DNA from: Sinorhizobium sp. 6-70 | Lineage (GTDB): Bacteria; Pseudomonadota; Alphaproteobacteria; Rhizobiales; Rhizobiaceae | DNA: 64,000 nt | Assembly (NCBI RefSeq): GCF_030124375.1 | Contig: NZ_JASKLS010000002.1 | Coordinates: forward strand, 62,001 to 126,000 | Reading direction: 5' to 3' | Shown: piece after piece, positions 17,777 to 27,367 of the stretch | How positions within the stretch are numbered: position 1 is the first letter of the stretch | Layout of the letters: the number at the start of each line of letters is the position of its first letter | Notes under the pieces: generated by a model | Told to the model about the DNA's origin: nothing | The model's database searches: none | Seen by the model: the letters and a program-made list of their open reading frames with translations, nothing else | Program-made: the position numbers and the translations under genes

Positions 17777-19135
17777 CTATTGGCTACATCCAGACGTCGC
17801 ACGGCTTCTTTTCCCGCACTCGCTGCCGGCCATGTTGGCTCCATTGGCCGGGCCGACGAGTGCCTCGATATGGTGGGCGTAGTTCTGCCGGGTGTTTTGA
17901 TCGACTATTGCAGCCGGCGCCGAAACCACCAGGCCCGCAGCGGTTCCAACGGTCTGCGCGGCCCCGGCTGTCGCGGCCACGATATGATCGCCAAGGCCGA
18001 GCCTGCTGTCGGTCAAAGTCTGGCCGTCGGAGAGACGGTTACCAATCAGTTGGACGATCTCAGGCGATTCCGCGAACTTGGTGTGATGGAGACTGTCACC
18101 CTCTTTGATCTTGGTGAGATCGATGACGGAGATGTTATTCGCCGACAGTTCCTCTTTGTAGGGCGACTGCTCCGGATCGATCGCTCCCAACCGGGAGACA
18201 TTGCCCCAGACGCGACGAGAAACTGCGAGCGCACGGTCATCACGAGAGACGAAGAGCGTGAAGCGCGGCCGTCGCTTGCCCATGTCGGCAATCTGCGATC
18301 GGAAAACGTCGACGTCGACGTCAGGCGCTGCCAACATGACGTTCTTGAACTTGGCCGGAAGTCCGTCATTGCGGATGGCCATCTGGCGCAAGGATTCCAG
18401 CGCCAGCCAGTTGCCCATGGAATGGGCCAGAATCGAGACTTCCTTGACCTCGGAGTCACGAGCTAGGTACTGGAACAAACGTTCTACCGCGTTTCGCGTA
18501 TAGTTGGTGCTTTCGCGATCGTAGCCATAGGCCAGCAGACTCCCGCGTGACGGCCACGTCGCAAGGACTGGCACGCTGTGCGCGCCCGAATCGTGCATGA
18601 TCTGCGCGAAACGGAAGACTGCATCCTCGAAATGGTTGTTGAACCCGTGGATAAAGACGAGAACGCTAGCGTCCGGGCTCTTGCGCACATGACTGCTCAA
18701 CCATTTCTCGGCTGCAATGCGCTCGATCTCCTCAGCCTTGAGCGTCGCGAAATCCGTCGCGGGATTAGGCGGCAGCTTGCGTGGCCAAGCGACTTCGCCC
18801 GCCTTACGGACGGTGCCGGGCGGAATCGACACCGTGATGTCCGCGAAAGTCGGGCTGGGCGCGCGCTCGCCGCTGAACATCTCGCCCGGTGTTTCAGCGC
18901 GGTCTCGGGTCGTCGTGACCAGCATCTCAACTTGTGCGGCTGATGGAACGGCCGCTACCGGCTCCAGCACACCAGTCGGTCGACCTGCACATGCAGCGAG
19001 CAACGCCAGGCTCAAGCCCACGACGCCCGGCAAGTGCAGCCATGCTCCCATCGAAGAGGCTCGGCAAGCGGCGAAGATCATGCCTACGCGCGTGCGTTCG
19101 GCAGCGACTGTTCCCAAAGTCGATTCCAGAGTCAC
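17777..19135 (-). CDS. Alpha/beta hydrolase lipoprotein (DUF900 family)
   Basis: A 452-aa protein with a lipobox-like LALLAACAG at the N-terminus, suggesting a lipoprotein. The hydrolase core shows VLVFIHGFNNHFEDAVFR (oxyanion HG), the nucleophile elbow LAHSMGNWLALESLR with Ser, an acid candidate in AAPDVDVDVFR and a late His in DSLHHTKFAESPE. This is the DUF900 lipase/esterase-like family of alphaproteobacteria. GTG 19135 has a strong GGGGGAAG ahead; internal ATG 19081 or 19051 would shorten the region before the lipobox. No operon partner. Confidence 0.75.
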   Translation of the reverse strand: MTLESTLGTVAAERTRVGMIFAACRASSMGAWLHLPGVVGLSLALLAACAGRPTGVLEPVAAVPSAAQVEMLVTTTRDRAETPGEMFSGERAPSPTFADITVSIPPGTVRKAGEVAWPRKLPPNPATDFATLKAEEIERIAAEKWLSSHVRKSPDASVLVFIHGFNNHFEDAVFRFAQIMHDSGAHSVPVLATWPSRGSLLAYGYDRESTNYTRNAVERLFQYLARDSEVKEVSILAHSMGNWLALESLRQMAIRNDGLPAKFKNVMLAAPDVDVDVFRSQIADMGKRRPRFTLFVSRDDRALAVSRRVWGNVSRLGAIDPEQSPYKEELSANNISVIDLTKIKEGDSLHHTKFAESPEIVQLIGNRLSDGQTLTDSRLGLGDHIVAATAGAAQTVGTAAGLVVSAPAAIVDQNTRQNYAHHIEALVGPANGANMAGSECGKRSRATSGCSQ

Positions 19136-19304
19136 GCTTCCCCCTGACCCTCACGGCCACAACGCTCGATTACAGCGTTACAGCAAGCGCAATCGTGTCG
19201 CTTGCCATTTCATGCCACGCCGGCTTCGGAAATCCGCCAATGCAAGTCTGCCCAACCTTTGGATAATCGCAGGAGCCGATCGTTGCAGTTCTCCGCCGCC
19301 TTCG

Positions 19305-21227
19305 TCAGCCCGGACCTGGCGCTGCGGTCGTTCCTGGAAGCTGACGCGCCACGAGAGCGGCGGCTGTATCCTTGTCATCTCCGCTGACTTGAACCGTCGG
19401 CTGGGCGAAGTCGATCCCGTTGTCACGGAAAGCCTGCATCAGCATTGCGTAAGCCTTTCGACGGATCATGGTCTGTTCTCCGGGCTTGCAGGTAAAGGCC
19501 ACGCCGAGTTCGATGCCGTATTCGCCGATCTGCTCCACGCCCTTGAGCTTGAGTGGCTCGATAAAGGACGAGCCGAATTCCGGATCCGCCTGCAACTGCC
19601 TGCCGATATCCTTGATGAGCTGGCGCACTCTATCGAGGTCGGTTTTGAAGGGGACACGGATGCGGAACTTATCGACTGTCCAGTCGCGGCTCGCATTCTT
19701 GATCGCACCAAGCGAACCGAAGGGTACCGTGAAGATGGGGCCACGGTGGTGTCGCAGTCGCACGGAACGAAGGCTGAAGGATTCTACGACGCCCGTGTAG
19801 CTTCCCGCCTCGATGTACTCGCCGACGCGGAACGCATCGTCCAGAAGGTAGAAAATGCCGCTGACAACGTCCTTGACGAGGGTCTGTGAGCCGAAGCCGA
19901 TTGCAACGCCGAAGACGCCCGCGCCTGCGATTAATGGGCCGATTTGAACCCCCATCTGCGAAAGTACCGTAAGAACGGCTACAGAGAGAAGCCCCGCTGC
20001 CAAGCCGTTGCGGAAAACGGGCAGCAAGGTGCGAAGCCGGCTTTGTCGTGCGGCCTCATTCGGTGTGAGCGCTGCTTCATCACCGCGATCGCTGAGCTTG
20101 CGGGTAATATAAGCATTCGCAAGTTGCCAAGAGAGGTCGATGAGCAGCAGGATGACGATGCTGTTGAATGCCCCGCCGATGATCGTCTGGGCCAAGGTCA
20201 TGTGACCGGCGAGGAACTGGAAATTATGTCGCCAGACGAATCCGACCCAATCGACCGCCGCGATAATAACGATCGCCCGCATGCCCCGCGCGAGCAGCAC
20301 GGTCTTAGGGTCTGAAGCACGCTCTCCATCTCCGCGTGATGCCGCCCACGCATGGATCAAACTGTCGGTTGCTGACAAGGCGCGCGGCACAACGATGAGC
20401 ATTATTCCAAGCCAGAACAGCGCCACGAAGCCACCGCACCAGAGCAGCCAGAGCAAGACGGCTCCGGTGATCCCGATTGCACGGGCGGCGCGACGCTGCG
20501 GCGGCTGCCCGCCATCCGAGCCGTTGCGCCAAATTCCGTCGATCGAGATCAGCAAAAGCAGGACCGAAAATCCAATTGCCAGAACTGAACGGACATCGGG
20601 GTCAACGCTGAGGCGCTGGCATATCGCTGAGAACGCCACCGCCATGAAGAGCACCGCGGCGAATATACGGACTCGTGAATAGGCCCGAGCCGATAGTACA
20701 GACGTAAACAAGGCGAGCCGGCAGAGCGCGGTCGCGAATCGATAGGCGATGATTGCTAGGAGAGAATGGAGCACGACCACACGTGCGAGCGGCGGCCAAG
20801 CGAAGAGGAGAAAGAGGACGGCAGCTGTCGCCGTGGATGCCAGTAGCGGCAAGAACTCGGCGTGGATTTGCATCAAAGGACGCTTGGGCAAGAGGGACTC
20901 TTGCACTGCAAGACGAACGAACCAGTCAGCGCCAAAGGCAATGCCTGCAATGATGCCGAGCATGAGTACTGCAGGTGCCAGACCGCTGTTGCGCGCCTCT
21001 TGCCGTAGCCCAGACGCGACGCGGGAGAGTTCATTGCCTACCCGCGGCACTGCAGAGAGCACTGCGTTGAGACGGTTGCGCGAGCGCGCTTCCCACTCTT
21101 CGATCAGCAGCACTGGAGCCGTATGCTCAAGAGCTTTCTCTGTCGGTGCTTGTGCATGCAATGTTGCCGCACCAGACAGACAGAAACACAAGACCAGCAA
21201 TGGCGACAAGAACCGAAGGAAGGACAT
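19305..21227 (-). CDS. MscS-family mechanosensitive channel (large form)
   Basis: A 640-aa channel. A signal peptide (ending TLHA|QAP) and a short periplasmic part precede about nine to ten membrane spans; the pore helix and beta-domain entry are unmistakable (IGPLIAGAGVFGVAIGFGSQ, LVKDVVSGIFYLLDDAFRVG). The C-terminal domain contains HHRGPIFTVPFGS. It protects the cell during osmotic downshock. A paralogue with a similar C-terminal half lies at 55507-57657. Monocistronic as far as can be seen. Confidence 0.92.
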   Translation of the reverse strand: MSFLRFLSPLLVLCFCLSGAATLHAQAPTEKALEHTAPVLLIEEWEARSRNRLNAVLSAVPRVGNELSRVASGLRQEARNSGLAPAVLMLGIIAGIAFGADWFVRLAVQESLLPKRPLMQIHAEFLPLLASTATAAVLFLLFAWPPLARVVVLHSLLAIIAYRFATALCRLALFTSVLSARAYSRVRIFAAVLFMAVAFSAICQRLSVDPDVRSVLAIGFSVLLLLISIDGIWRNGSDGGQPPQRRAARAIGITGAVLLWLLWCGGFVALFWLGIMLIVVPRALSATDSLIHAWAASRGDGERASDPKTVLLARGMRAIVIIAAVDWVGFVWRHNFQFLAGHMTLAQTIIGGAFNSIVILLLIDLSWQLANAYITRKLSDRGDEAALTPNEAARQSRLRTLLPVFRNGLAAGLLSVAVLTVLSQMGVQIGPLIAGAGVFGVAIGFGSQTLVKDVVSGIFYLLDDAFRVGEYIEAGSYTGVVESFSLRSVRLRHHRGPIFTVPFGSLGAIKNASRDWTVDKFRIRVPFKTDLDRVRQLIKDIGRQLQADPEFGSSFIEPLKLKGVEQIGEYGIELGVAFTCKPGEQTMIRRKAYAMLMQAFRDNGIDFAQPTVQVSGDDKDTAAALVARQLPGTTAAPGPG

Positions 21228-21492
21228 AGAGCTTCACCGCAACGGGATGGCAGATCTGGAGATACCAAGGTTGATTCAAGCTCGACTCGCCAGTGGCGCA
21301 GACTCGATATTCCGAGGCACTATAGGTAAGCCCCCACCCTCTTGGCAGCCGGTGAGGCATGTGACCTCCGCAGAGATCTGACCTACCGCGTTCGCCGGCG
21401 CGCAGAAAAGCCCGTGAACGAGGCGGGTCGGATCCGCCTCAGTTCCCGGGTGTAACTGATCATCCAGACTGGATGCGGACCTTCTTAGCGAA
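21228..21492. other. Intergenic stretch, nothing recognised
   Basis: Upstream region of the MscS gene and downstream of the DUF1254 gene. I see no gene, terminator-grade hairpin or repeat. Confidence 0.4.
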
Positions 21493-22935
21493 TCAGCTCA
21501 CCTTTCTGACTGGCGGTATCGTCCAGGAACCATCGATGATGGACGGATTGCTCTCGTTAGGCCAATACAGGCGCATCATGAGGATGAATTTTCCCTTGGG
21601 CGCTGGCAGCCAGTTTGATTCCATGTCCGCTCCGGGGGATTCATGCTGGATCAACAGGTCAATCGAGCCATCCGGATTGGCCTTGAGCGGTTGCCGTGCG
21701 CTGATCGAGTAGCGATTCAGCGGATTGTCGACAAAGAAGTAGTCCGCATCATACATGGTCAATGACCAGAAACCTGCGACGGGCGGTGTAAGACCCTTTT
21801 TGAATGTCAGTACGTATTTCTCGGATCCATTGTATGCCCGCTTGATCACGCCGCTGTCGGCCTTCTGCGATGTTGGGTAGATCGCATCCTGCGGCCGGTT
21901 TGCCCCCAGACCGATCGCGGTGACCAAGGCACGCTGGAGATAGTTGGTGCCGTAAAGACCGGTCTTTGTCGTGAAGCCCCAACCGTCAATATCCTGAACG
22001 TCGCCGTCGCTGAATTTGAAATGCATCATGATGCGTGCGAAACCGAGCTGCGGGACGCGCTTCGCAAACGCGGGATCGAACTTGGTCTTGTCGAAGTCCT
22101 GACCAGGAACGATGCCCAGTTCAGCGAGCTTGGCGACCATGGGCGCATCCGCGTCGGTCGGCGGATTTCTTTTCAGGAGCTCGGCGAACAGGCTGAAATA
22201 TTCGATGGCGTCCATATTGTTGACCTGGTCGCGAACCGCGGTCTTCATGTCGATCGCCGGATCTACCTTGCCCTTGGGTGCCGTCCAGTCCTTCCCCCAT
22301 GCGCTTAAGGGATAGAGCTTCACTTCATCCTGCAGCTTGTGGACTTCGGCGTAGTCTTCCGGGGTACCGGTGCAGTAGATGCGCCCAAGCAACCAGACGA
22401 TGCTTGTCGGAGACTTGTATTGCTTAACTCCTTCCGGGAGCGTCCCTTCCCATCCGGGACCTGTAACCACGAAAGTCTGCGCCCCTGTGCCCGTCGTCCG
22501 CTTTCCGGGAACGTCGAACACGGTCGTCCAGCCATCGAGCATCGGAAACAAGGCATAGCGATCTTTCAGGTCCGGCAGGCTAACCACCCAAGGCTCATCA
22601 CCCACGTCAAAGAAGGCGGTCGTGTAGAGCGTATCGGCATTGGGCGCCGTCACGTCTCGGAACTTGGCGTCCGGGTATTGGCGCAGCTTGATGACGTGCC
22701 CCATCGGGCCGCGGCTTCCTTCCGGCTCGGCGACGTTGGTGATCACGCGTCTGGTGATCTCCATTGTCACAAGAGGATAGGCGTAGATGTAGGCCTCCAC
22801 GGCCAATGCGAACTCGTCGAGACCCTCTGGCAAATTCGCTACCAGCCCATCGCGGGCGGTCACCGGCGACACTATGGAGCCAGCTGCCATCAGGCCGAGA
22901 CCGGCCACCGTCAAGTCACGGCGCGTAATGTTCAT
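21493..22935 (-). CDS. DUF1254/DUF1214 domain exported protein
   Basis: A 480-aa protein with an RR-type leader (MNITRRDLTVAGLGLMAAGS), so probably exported by Tat. DUF1254 spans about residues 50-180 (FALAVEAYIYAYPLVTME, then APNADTLYTTAFFDVGDEPW) and DUF1214 the last 110 residues (GFWSLTMYDADYFFVDNPL, RYSISARQPLKANPDGSID). ATG 22935 has GGAGGG upstream; the longer frame adds unrelated sequence. The biochemical role of this family is not established to my knowledge. It ends a three-gene operon with the small secreted and DUF2092 genes. Confidence 0.88.
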   Translation of the reverse strand: MNITRRDLTVAGLGLMAAGSIVSPVTARDGLVANLPEGLDEFALAVEAYIYAYPLVTMEITRRVITNVAEPEGSRGPMGHVIKLRQYPDAKFRDVTAPNADTLYTTAFFDVGDEPWVVSLPDLKDRYALFPMLDGWTTVFDVPGKRTTGTGAQTFVVTGPGWEGTLPEGVKQYKSPTSIVWLLGRIYCTGTPEDYAEVHKLQDEVKLYPLSAWGKDWTAPKGKVDPAIDMKTAVRDQVNNMDAIEYFSLFAELLKRNPPTDADAPMVAKLAELGIVPGQDFDKTKFDPAFAKRVPQLGFARIMMHFKFSDGDVQDIDGWGFTTKTGLYGTNYLQRALVTAIGLGANRPQDAIYPTSQKADSGVIKRAYNGSEKYVLTFKKGLTPPVAGFWSLTMYDADYFFVDNPLNRYSISARQPLKANPDGSIDLLIQHESPGADMESNWLPAPKGKFILMMRLYWPNESNPSIIDGSWTIPPVRKVS

Positions 22936-22979
22936 TCTATCCCTCCGAAAAAATCGATTTGTGACGAAATGCGTCCAGT

Positions 22980-23306
22980 TCAGTCGATGTAGACGACGAC
23001 GTAACGGTCGCCATAAGGTTGGTAGTAGGCCCCGCCACAACGCCACACGACAGCGCCGCTGACGCTGGTCCTGACGCAGCCGGCAGGGAGAGCGGCGACA
23101 TACACCGAGGAGCGGCGGATGACGCGGCGCGTGGTACGGCGGGCGACACCAGCGACACTTGCCGGCGTCAATGGTCGCCCTACGATCGCCTGCGCCTCGG
23201 ATACGAACGAGCCGAATTGCATGGGAATGAGATCGTCTGCCGCGAGCACGGCTAGACAAGCTATTACAACTGAAAGGGCTTTGCGGTGCAGCTTGCGCAT
23301 CTTCAT
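22980..23306 (-). CDS. Small secreted protein, unknown function
   Basis: A 108-aa exported protein: signal peptide, then a short basic repeat (RRTTRRVIRRSSVYVAALP) and a Tyr-rich end GGAYYQPYGDRYVVVYID with two cysteines (CVRTS, RCGG). Its ATG overlaps the stop of the DUF2092 gene (ATGA) and the DUF1254 gene follows 44 bp later. This arrangement recurs around DUF1254 genes as I remember it. No function is known to me. Confidence 0.75.
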   Translation of the reverse strand: MKMRKLHRKALSVVIACLAVLAADDLIPMQFGSFVSEAQAIVGRPLTPASVAGVARRTTRRVIRRSSVYVAALPAGCVRTSVSGAVVWRCGGAYYQPYGDRYVVVYID

Positions 23307-24103
23307 TGGTCAGCCTCCAGCGAAAGTTCGCCGGTTACATCGGCGTGAACGTGTTCGAGCTTGGCCGCGTCCGCTGGCGGCGTGAACTTAAACTGGGCGG
23401 CTTCGAGCCCATCCGACTTCCAGTTGCTGAGCCGCAGCGAATACTGCGGCGCCCCCGTCACCCATTTGGTCGTGATGACATATTTGAGGGGCAACGGCTT
23501 ACTGCCTTTGCTGATCCAGATTTGCCAGTCGACCAGATCAGCCCTGAAGGCGAGATGGTCACATTCGACCCCGTTGACGAAGGCCGTTCCAACTACGGCT
23601 CCGTCGGTCACGCCGTCGCTGAGGACGGCATATGGGTCGCTCGCCAACAGCTCGGCCCCCGGAGCATCAAGTCCGGTAACGGCGCGAAGCTCCTCGGTCG
23701 CGTCTTCAACGCCGCGGCCGGGACTTTGCAGTTGCGCGTAAGCGTTCCCGACTTTGTCATGGAGCGATATGGTCTTGCCGTCAAATATCACCTCCGCCTC
23801 ACCAAAAGGCCCCATGCGCTTCATCCGGAAACCCTTCGCGCGATCGAGTACAATGGAGCCGGATGCGCTGTACTGGATCTTCTGGCCCTGAAGGCTGAGG
23901 ACTTCCTGATCCGCGTCGAAGTCGACCCGAAGTGTCGGCATCGATTTGAGATTGTCGCTCATCGCAGCCAGAATCCGATTGGCCTCCGGATCGATCCTGT
24001 CTTGCGCGGCCGCCGGCCACGCAGCCGCGCTGACTGCGACCGTCAGAACTAGCATGTACCGGCGCCGTGCTGCACCAGGCCATCTCAGTATGGGTCCACT
24101 CAT
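23303..24103 (-). CDS. DUF2092 family periplasmic protein
   Basis: A 266-aa exported protein. After a signal peptide (YMLVLTVAVSAAAWPAAAQ) the body resembles the LolA/LolB-like beta half-barrel of DUF2092: MPTLRVDFDADQEVLSLQGQ, then FRMKRMGPFGEAEVIFDGKT and the late NGVECDHLAFRADLVDWQIW. ATG 24103 has AGGTGAG ahead; the ORF is open further upstream without conservation. First gene of the operon with the small secreted and DUF1254 genes, and divergent from an AraC regulator. Confidence 0.83.
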   Translation of the reverse strand: MSGPILRWPGAARRRYMLVLTVAVSAAAWPAAAQDRIDPEANRILAAMSDNLKSMPTLRVDFDADQEVLSLQGQKIQYSASGSIVLDRAKGFRMKRMGPFGEAEVIFDGKTISLHDKVGNAYAQLQSPGRGVEDATEELRAVTGLDAPGAELLASDPYAVLSDGVTDGAVVGTAFVNGVECDHLAFRADLVDWQIWISKGSKPLPLKYVITTKWVTGAPQYSLRLSNWKSDGLEAAQFKFTPPADAAKLEHVHADVTGELSLEADQ

Positions 24104-24260
24104 CTGCTCACCTAAAGAACCAGGTTCTCCCACCGACCAAAACGCCGCAGAGTTCTTGCTAGCTACGGACAACTTTATCGCGAAGGCCTTCCAAAGAAGT
24201 TGCATACTGCTATAGTGCGCGAACTTCGTCTTGCCTTTTCATGCCAACTTTGTTCTCCGG

Positions 24261-25238
24261 ATGTTGAATCCCGCACCCTCGATCAGGATCAGGGCTTTCC
24301 TGCCGATAGCGCCCTATCTGGCCAAACGCGACGTCTCGGCGATCGAGTTCTGCGAACGCGTCGGCATCTCGCCAAACGTGTTCCAGAACGCGGATGGCTG
24401 GCTTCCGCGCGCGGAGTGCTTTCGTATGGCAAACGAGTTGGCGAATGTTGCGGGGGACCCGTTCGCGGGCGCGCATGTCGGCTTCATGACCGAACTCTGC
24501 GATCTCGGCGTGTGGGGGCAATCCGTTCTGGCAGCAGAGAATGTGGCCGCTGCATGCGCGCTCGCGACCGCCAACGCGCCGACGATTCACCGCGGATCGG
24601 AGGTGCGCTTGCTTGCGGAAGGCAAAACGGCTCGAATCGTCTTCCGCTTCGCTGACCGTTACGAGTTCGATCCCCGGCAGTTCATCTTCGGGAGCCTCGC
24701 GGTACTACGGAAAGTGCCGCTCATGGCGGGCGAACCCTCCGGAATAAGGGTTCGATTGACGGCGTCGAAGACGCAAGGAATCCAAGCGCTTGAGGAATTT
24801 CTGGGATCCAACATCGAACTGGGATGCGAGCATGACATGATCGAATTTGACCGTGAGTTACTCGAGCTCCCTCTCAAACATGCAACAAATCGGCCTTCGA
24901 AGGTGACAATCGCGTTAAACACGACGGTGGAGGCGGCAAAGCTGCTCAGCAGCAGGCTCTGCGATGATCAGGAACTTAAACTGGCTGCACTGGCACGAAG
25001 CGTTGGAGTATCGACCCGGACCCTGCAGAGGCGCCTGAAGTTTTGCGGCGTCGATTTCGAGGAGCTGCTCGACGAGACTCGTCGCAGTGAGGCGATCCGA
25101 TTGATCTGCGAAGGCGTTCATAGCATGACCGAGATCGGCTTCAGGGTAGGCTACAGCGATCCCGCCCATTTCACGCGCGCGTTCAAGCGCTGGACGGGAA
25201 TGTCGCCATCCGGCTTCCGAGCAATGAAAAGTCGGTAG
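24261..25238 (+). CDS. AraC-family transcriptional regulator (Arabinose_bd type)
   Basis: About 325 aa. The N-terminal half fits the OruR/ArgR-like ligand domain (GDPFAGAHVGFMTELCDLG, then LGVWGQSVL). The C-terminal 100 residues are the AraC double helix-turn-helix: LAALARSVGVSTRTLQRRLK, then IGFRVGYSDPAHFTRAFKRW and GMSPSGFRAM. ATG 24261 is used; a TTG at 24231 in frame is an alternative and neither has a clear ribosome site. It is divergent from the DUF2092 operon across 157 bp and is its probable regulator. Confidence 0.85.
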   Translation: MLNPAPSIRIRAFLPIAPYLAKRDVSAIEFCERVGISPNVFQNADGWLPRAECFRMANELANVAGDPFAGAHVGFMTELCDLGVWGQSVLAAENVAAACALATANAPTIHRGSEVRLLAEGKTARIVFRFADRYEFDPRQFIFGSLAVLRKVPLMAGEPSGIRVRLTASKTQGIQALEEFLGSNIELGCEHDMIEFDRELLELPLKHATNRPSKVTIALNTTVEAAKLLSSRLCDDQELKLAALARSVGVSTRTLQRRLKFCGVDFEELLDETRRSEAIRLICEGVHSMTEIGFRVGYSDPAHFTRAFKRWTGMSPSGFRAMKSR

Positions 25239-25471
25239 CGGGTTGTACGGTTGTCTATGCTGGCAAGCCAATCGTCGGCGAGGCGCGCCTGTTCCAAGTC
25301 AGCTGCCGGCACGCAGCCGCGACCTCTCCAGCTCGTCGTCGCAATCCCCGCCAAACGCCAGGACGAGCGTCAGCTCCAATTCCTGACGCGAGATAGAAGT
25401 ACCAAGCGCAACGATGCGTGGACATTTTTATCGCGATTCTAAGCGATACCGGGGGGCGCGTGCAAGGCGTG

Positions 25472-26314
25472 TCAGGTCGGCGTCGACCCCATGACCAAAC
25501 CTTCAATATCATGCTTCTGCGTAACCGGGATCAACTCTTCGACAACCCTGCAGACCAGATGTTTCTTTACCGCTTCCGGCAGGGCGTCGTAATAGTCCTT
25601 GGTCACCATCATGTCGTGCAATTCCGCATGGCCTGCGCCGGGTGCATCGGCGCCGAGAACCATGACGGGGCGGGCGATCGGAGAGCCGTGTTCCGTCCCG
25701 CGATGGATGGTAAGCGCAGAGCGGCACGAAATATCGCCGAGCTTCGGGTACTTGCGGGTCGCGAGATTCTGAAACTCCGGCCACCCCTCCTTGGGCGGAA
25801 ACATCTCGTGTTTCCATTCCCGACCGTCGAGCCACTGTGTGCCTGGAGCGATCTCGAACGGGCCCATATCCTCGGTGACGTCCACGCCCGTCAGATTGAA
25901 GGCAAGCGAGGTGATGTGGCGCCCGACATAGGTGTCGGGCGGCGAAGGGAAGTCGCGATGCCACGGCTGGTATTTGGCGCCCTGAAACGGCACGTCGAAA
26001 CCGATCTCGACGATCTGGTAGTCGGGGCCGAGGACCGCTTCGCACATACCGACGACCCAGGGATGGGTGACGAGATCGACGAAGCCGGAAAAATCCTGCG
26101 GATGGATCTCGACATACCAACGCCGCGGGCCGCGACCGACGGCGCCGCCCGGCCGCTGGATGGCGGACCAGAAAGCGGTCATCATGTCTTCGCGCATCGC
26201 TTCCGCCCATTCACGCGAGAAGGCGCTCTTCAGCCCGGTGATGCCGTCGCGCTGCAGAACGTCGACGCAGGCGCCGAGGTCATAGTCGGCGCCTCGTGTT
26301 ATTGCCGTTTGCAT
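25472..26314 (-). CDS. Phytanoyl-CoA dioxygenase (PhyH) family protein
   Basis: A 280-aa Fe(II)/2-oxoglutarate oxygenase. The facial triad is seen as His-x-Asp in QPWHRDFPSPP and the distal His in ALTIHRGTEHGSP, followed by an Arg (ARPVM) that would hold 2-oxoglutarate. GAGGAG upstream fixes ATG 26314. It is the last gene of a leftward operon with a YtfQRT-YjfF-like sugar importer, 56 bp after the second permease. In that setting it probably hydroxylates or cleaves the imported compound rather than phytanoyl-CoA (inference). Confidence 0.87.
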   Translation of the reverse strand: MQTAITRGADYDLGACVDVLQRDGITGLKSAFSREWAEAMREDMMTAFWSAIQRPGGAVGRGPRRWYVEIHPQDFSGFVDLVTHPWVVGMCEAVLGPDYQIVEIGFDVPFQGAKYQPWHRDFPSPPDTYVGRHITSLAFNLTGVDVTEDMGPFEIAPGTQWLDGREWKHEMFPPKEGWPEFQNLATRKYPKLGDISCRSALTIHRGTEHGSPIARPVMVLGADAPGAGHAELHDMMVTKDYYDALPEAVKKHLVCRVVEELIPVTQKHDIEGLVMGSTPT

Positions 26315-26370
26315 TGTATCTCCTCTTCGCTTGGGACCCACCCGACGGGGGACTCGGTATCGACTACGTC

Positions 26371-27357
26371 TCAGGCCTTTTCCTCGCGGCGCGACATCAA
26401 CCGTGCCTGAAGCACGACGACGATCAGCAGGAAGCCGCCCCGGATGACGGATTGCCAATAGGCGGAAAGCGAAATCCACCCGAGGCCGTTCTCGAAATTC
26501 AGGATGTTGAACACCATCGCGAGGAGCAGCGCGCCCGCCAGCGTCGCGCCGATGGAACCGGATCCACCGGTCAGAAGCGTCCCGCCGACCACCACGGAAG
26601 CAATCGCAAAGAGTTCCCAGCCGACACCCTCAGTCGGCTGGCCGGCGCCGAACTGCGAGGCAAGAATGACTCCGGCAAGGCCGGCAAGCGCGCCGGAACC
26701 GAGATAGACGGCGATGAGCGTTCGCCTGACCTTGAGACCCATCAGCGCCGCCGTCGCCTCGCCGTCTCCGATCGCCAGCACGTGGCGGCCGATGGGCAGG
26801 CGCTCCAGCACCAGCCACCCCGCGACATAGGCCAGGAGGGCAATCCAGGCCGGAATCGGGAAGCCGAGAAAGTCGTCTTGGCCAATCGCCGTGAAGCCGC
26901 TGTCGTAGGAAACCGACACCGACTGATTGCCGGCAAGCAGCAAGGCGGTGCCATAGGCCGCGAGCATGGTCGCGAGCGTCGCGATGAAGGGCTGGATGCG
27001 CATGGCAGTGACGATGAAGCCGTTCAGCGCGCCGACAGCAAGACCCGCCGCGATACCGCCGACGAGACCCGCCGCCCAGTGATGGGGCGACAGAAGCGCT
27101 GCGATGACGCTCGCCATGGCCGCCGTTCCGCCGACGGAGAGATCGATGCCGCCGGTCATGATGACAAACGCCATGCCGAGCGCGATCAGGGCGAACATCG
27201 AATTGTAACGCAGGAAGCTCAGGATGTTATATTGAGACAGGAAATTGTCGTAGCGCAGCGCCCCGAACAGGATCAGGCCGAACAGCGCCAGGATGACGCC
27301 GAGGCGGGCCATGTCGCCGGGGGATCGGAGCGCAAGAGCCTTGAGCAACGCGTTCAT
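26371..27357 (-). CDS. CUT2 sugar ABC transporter permease, YjfF-like
   Basis: A 328-aa RbsC-family permease with eight to ten membrane spans. Conserved blocks are ALGMAFVIMTGGIDLSVGG (residues ~55-75), LNGFIVTAMRIQPFIATLAT and ELFAIASVVVGGTLLTGGSG. It resembles E. coli YjfF more than RbsC in these blocks. It follows the YtfT-like permease by 10 bp; two different permeases in one operon is the layout of the YtfQRT-YjfF galactofuranose importer. Confidence 0.9.
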   Translation of the reverse strand: MNALLKALALRSPGDMARLGVILALFGLILFGALRYDNFLSQYNILSFLRYNSMFALIALGMAFVIMTGGIDLSVGGTAAMASVIAALLSPHHWAAGLVGGIAAGLAVGALNGFIVTAMRIQPFIATLATMLAAYGTALLLAGNQSVSVSYDSGFTAIGQDDFLGFPIPAWIALLAYVAGWLVLERLPIGRHVLAIGDGEATAALMGLKVRRTLIAVYLGSGALAGLAGVILASQFGAGQPTEGVGWELFAIASVVVGGTLLTGGSGSIGATLAGALLLAMVFNILNFENGLGWISLSAYWQSVIRGGFLLIVVVLQARLMSRREEKA

Positions 27358-27367
27358 CTACACCCCC

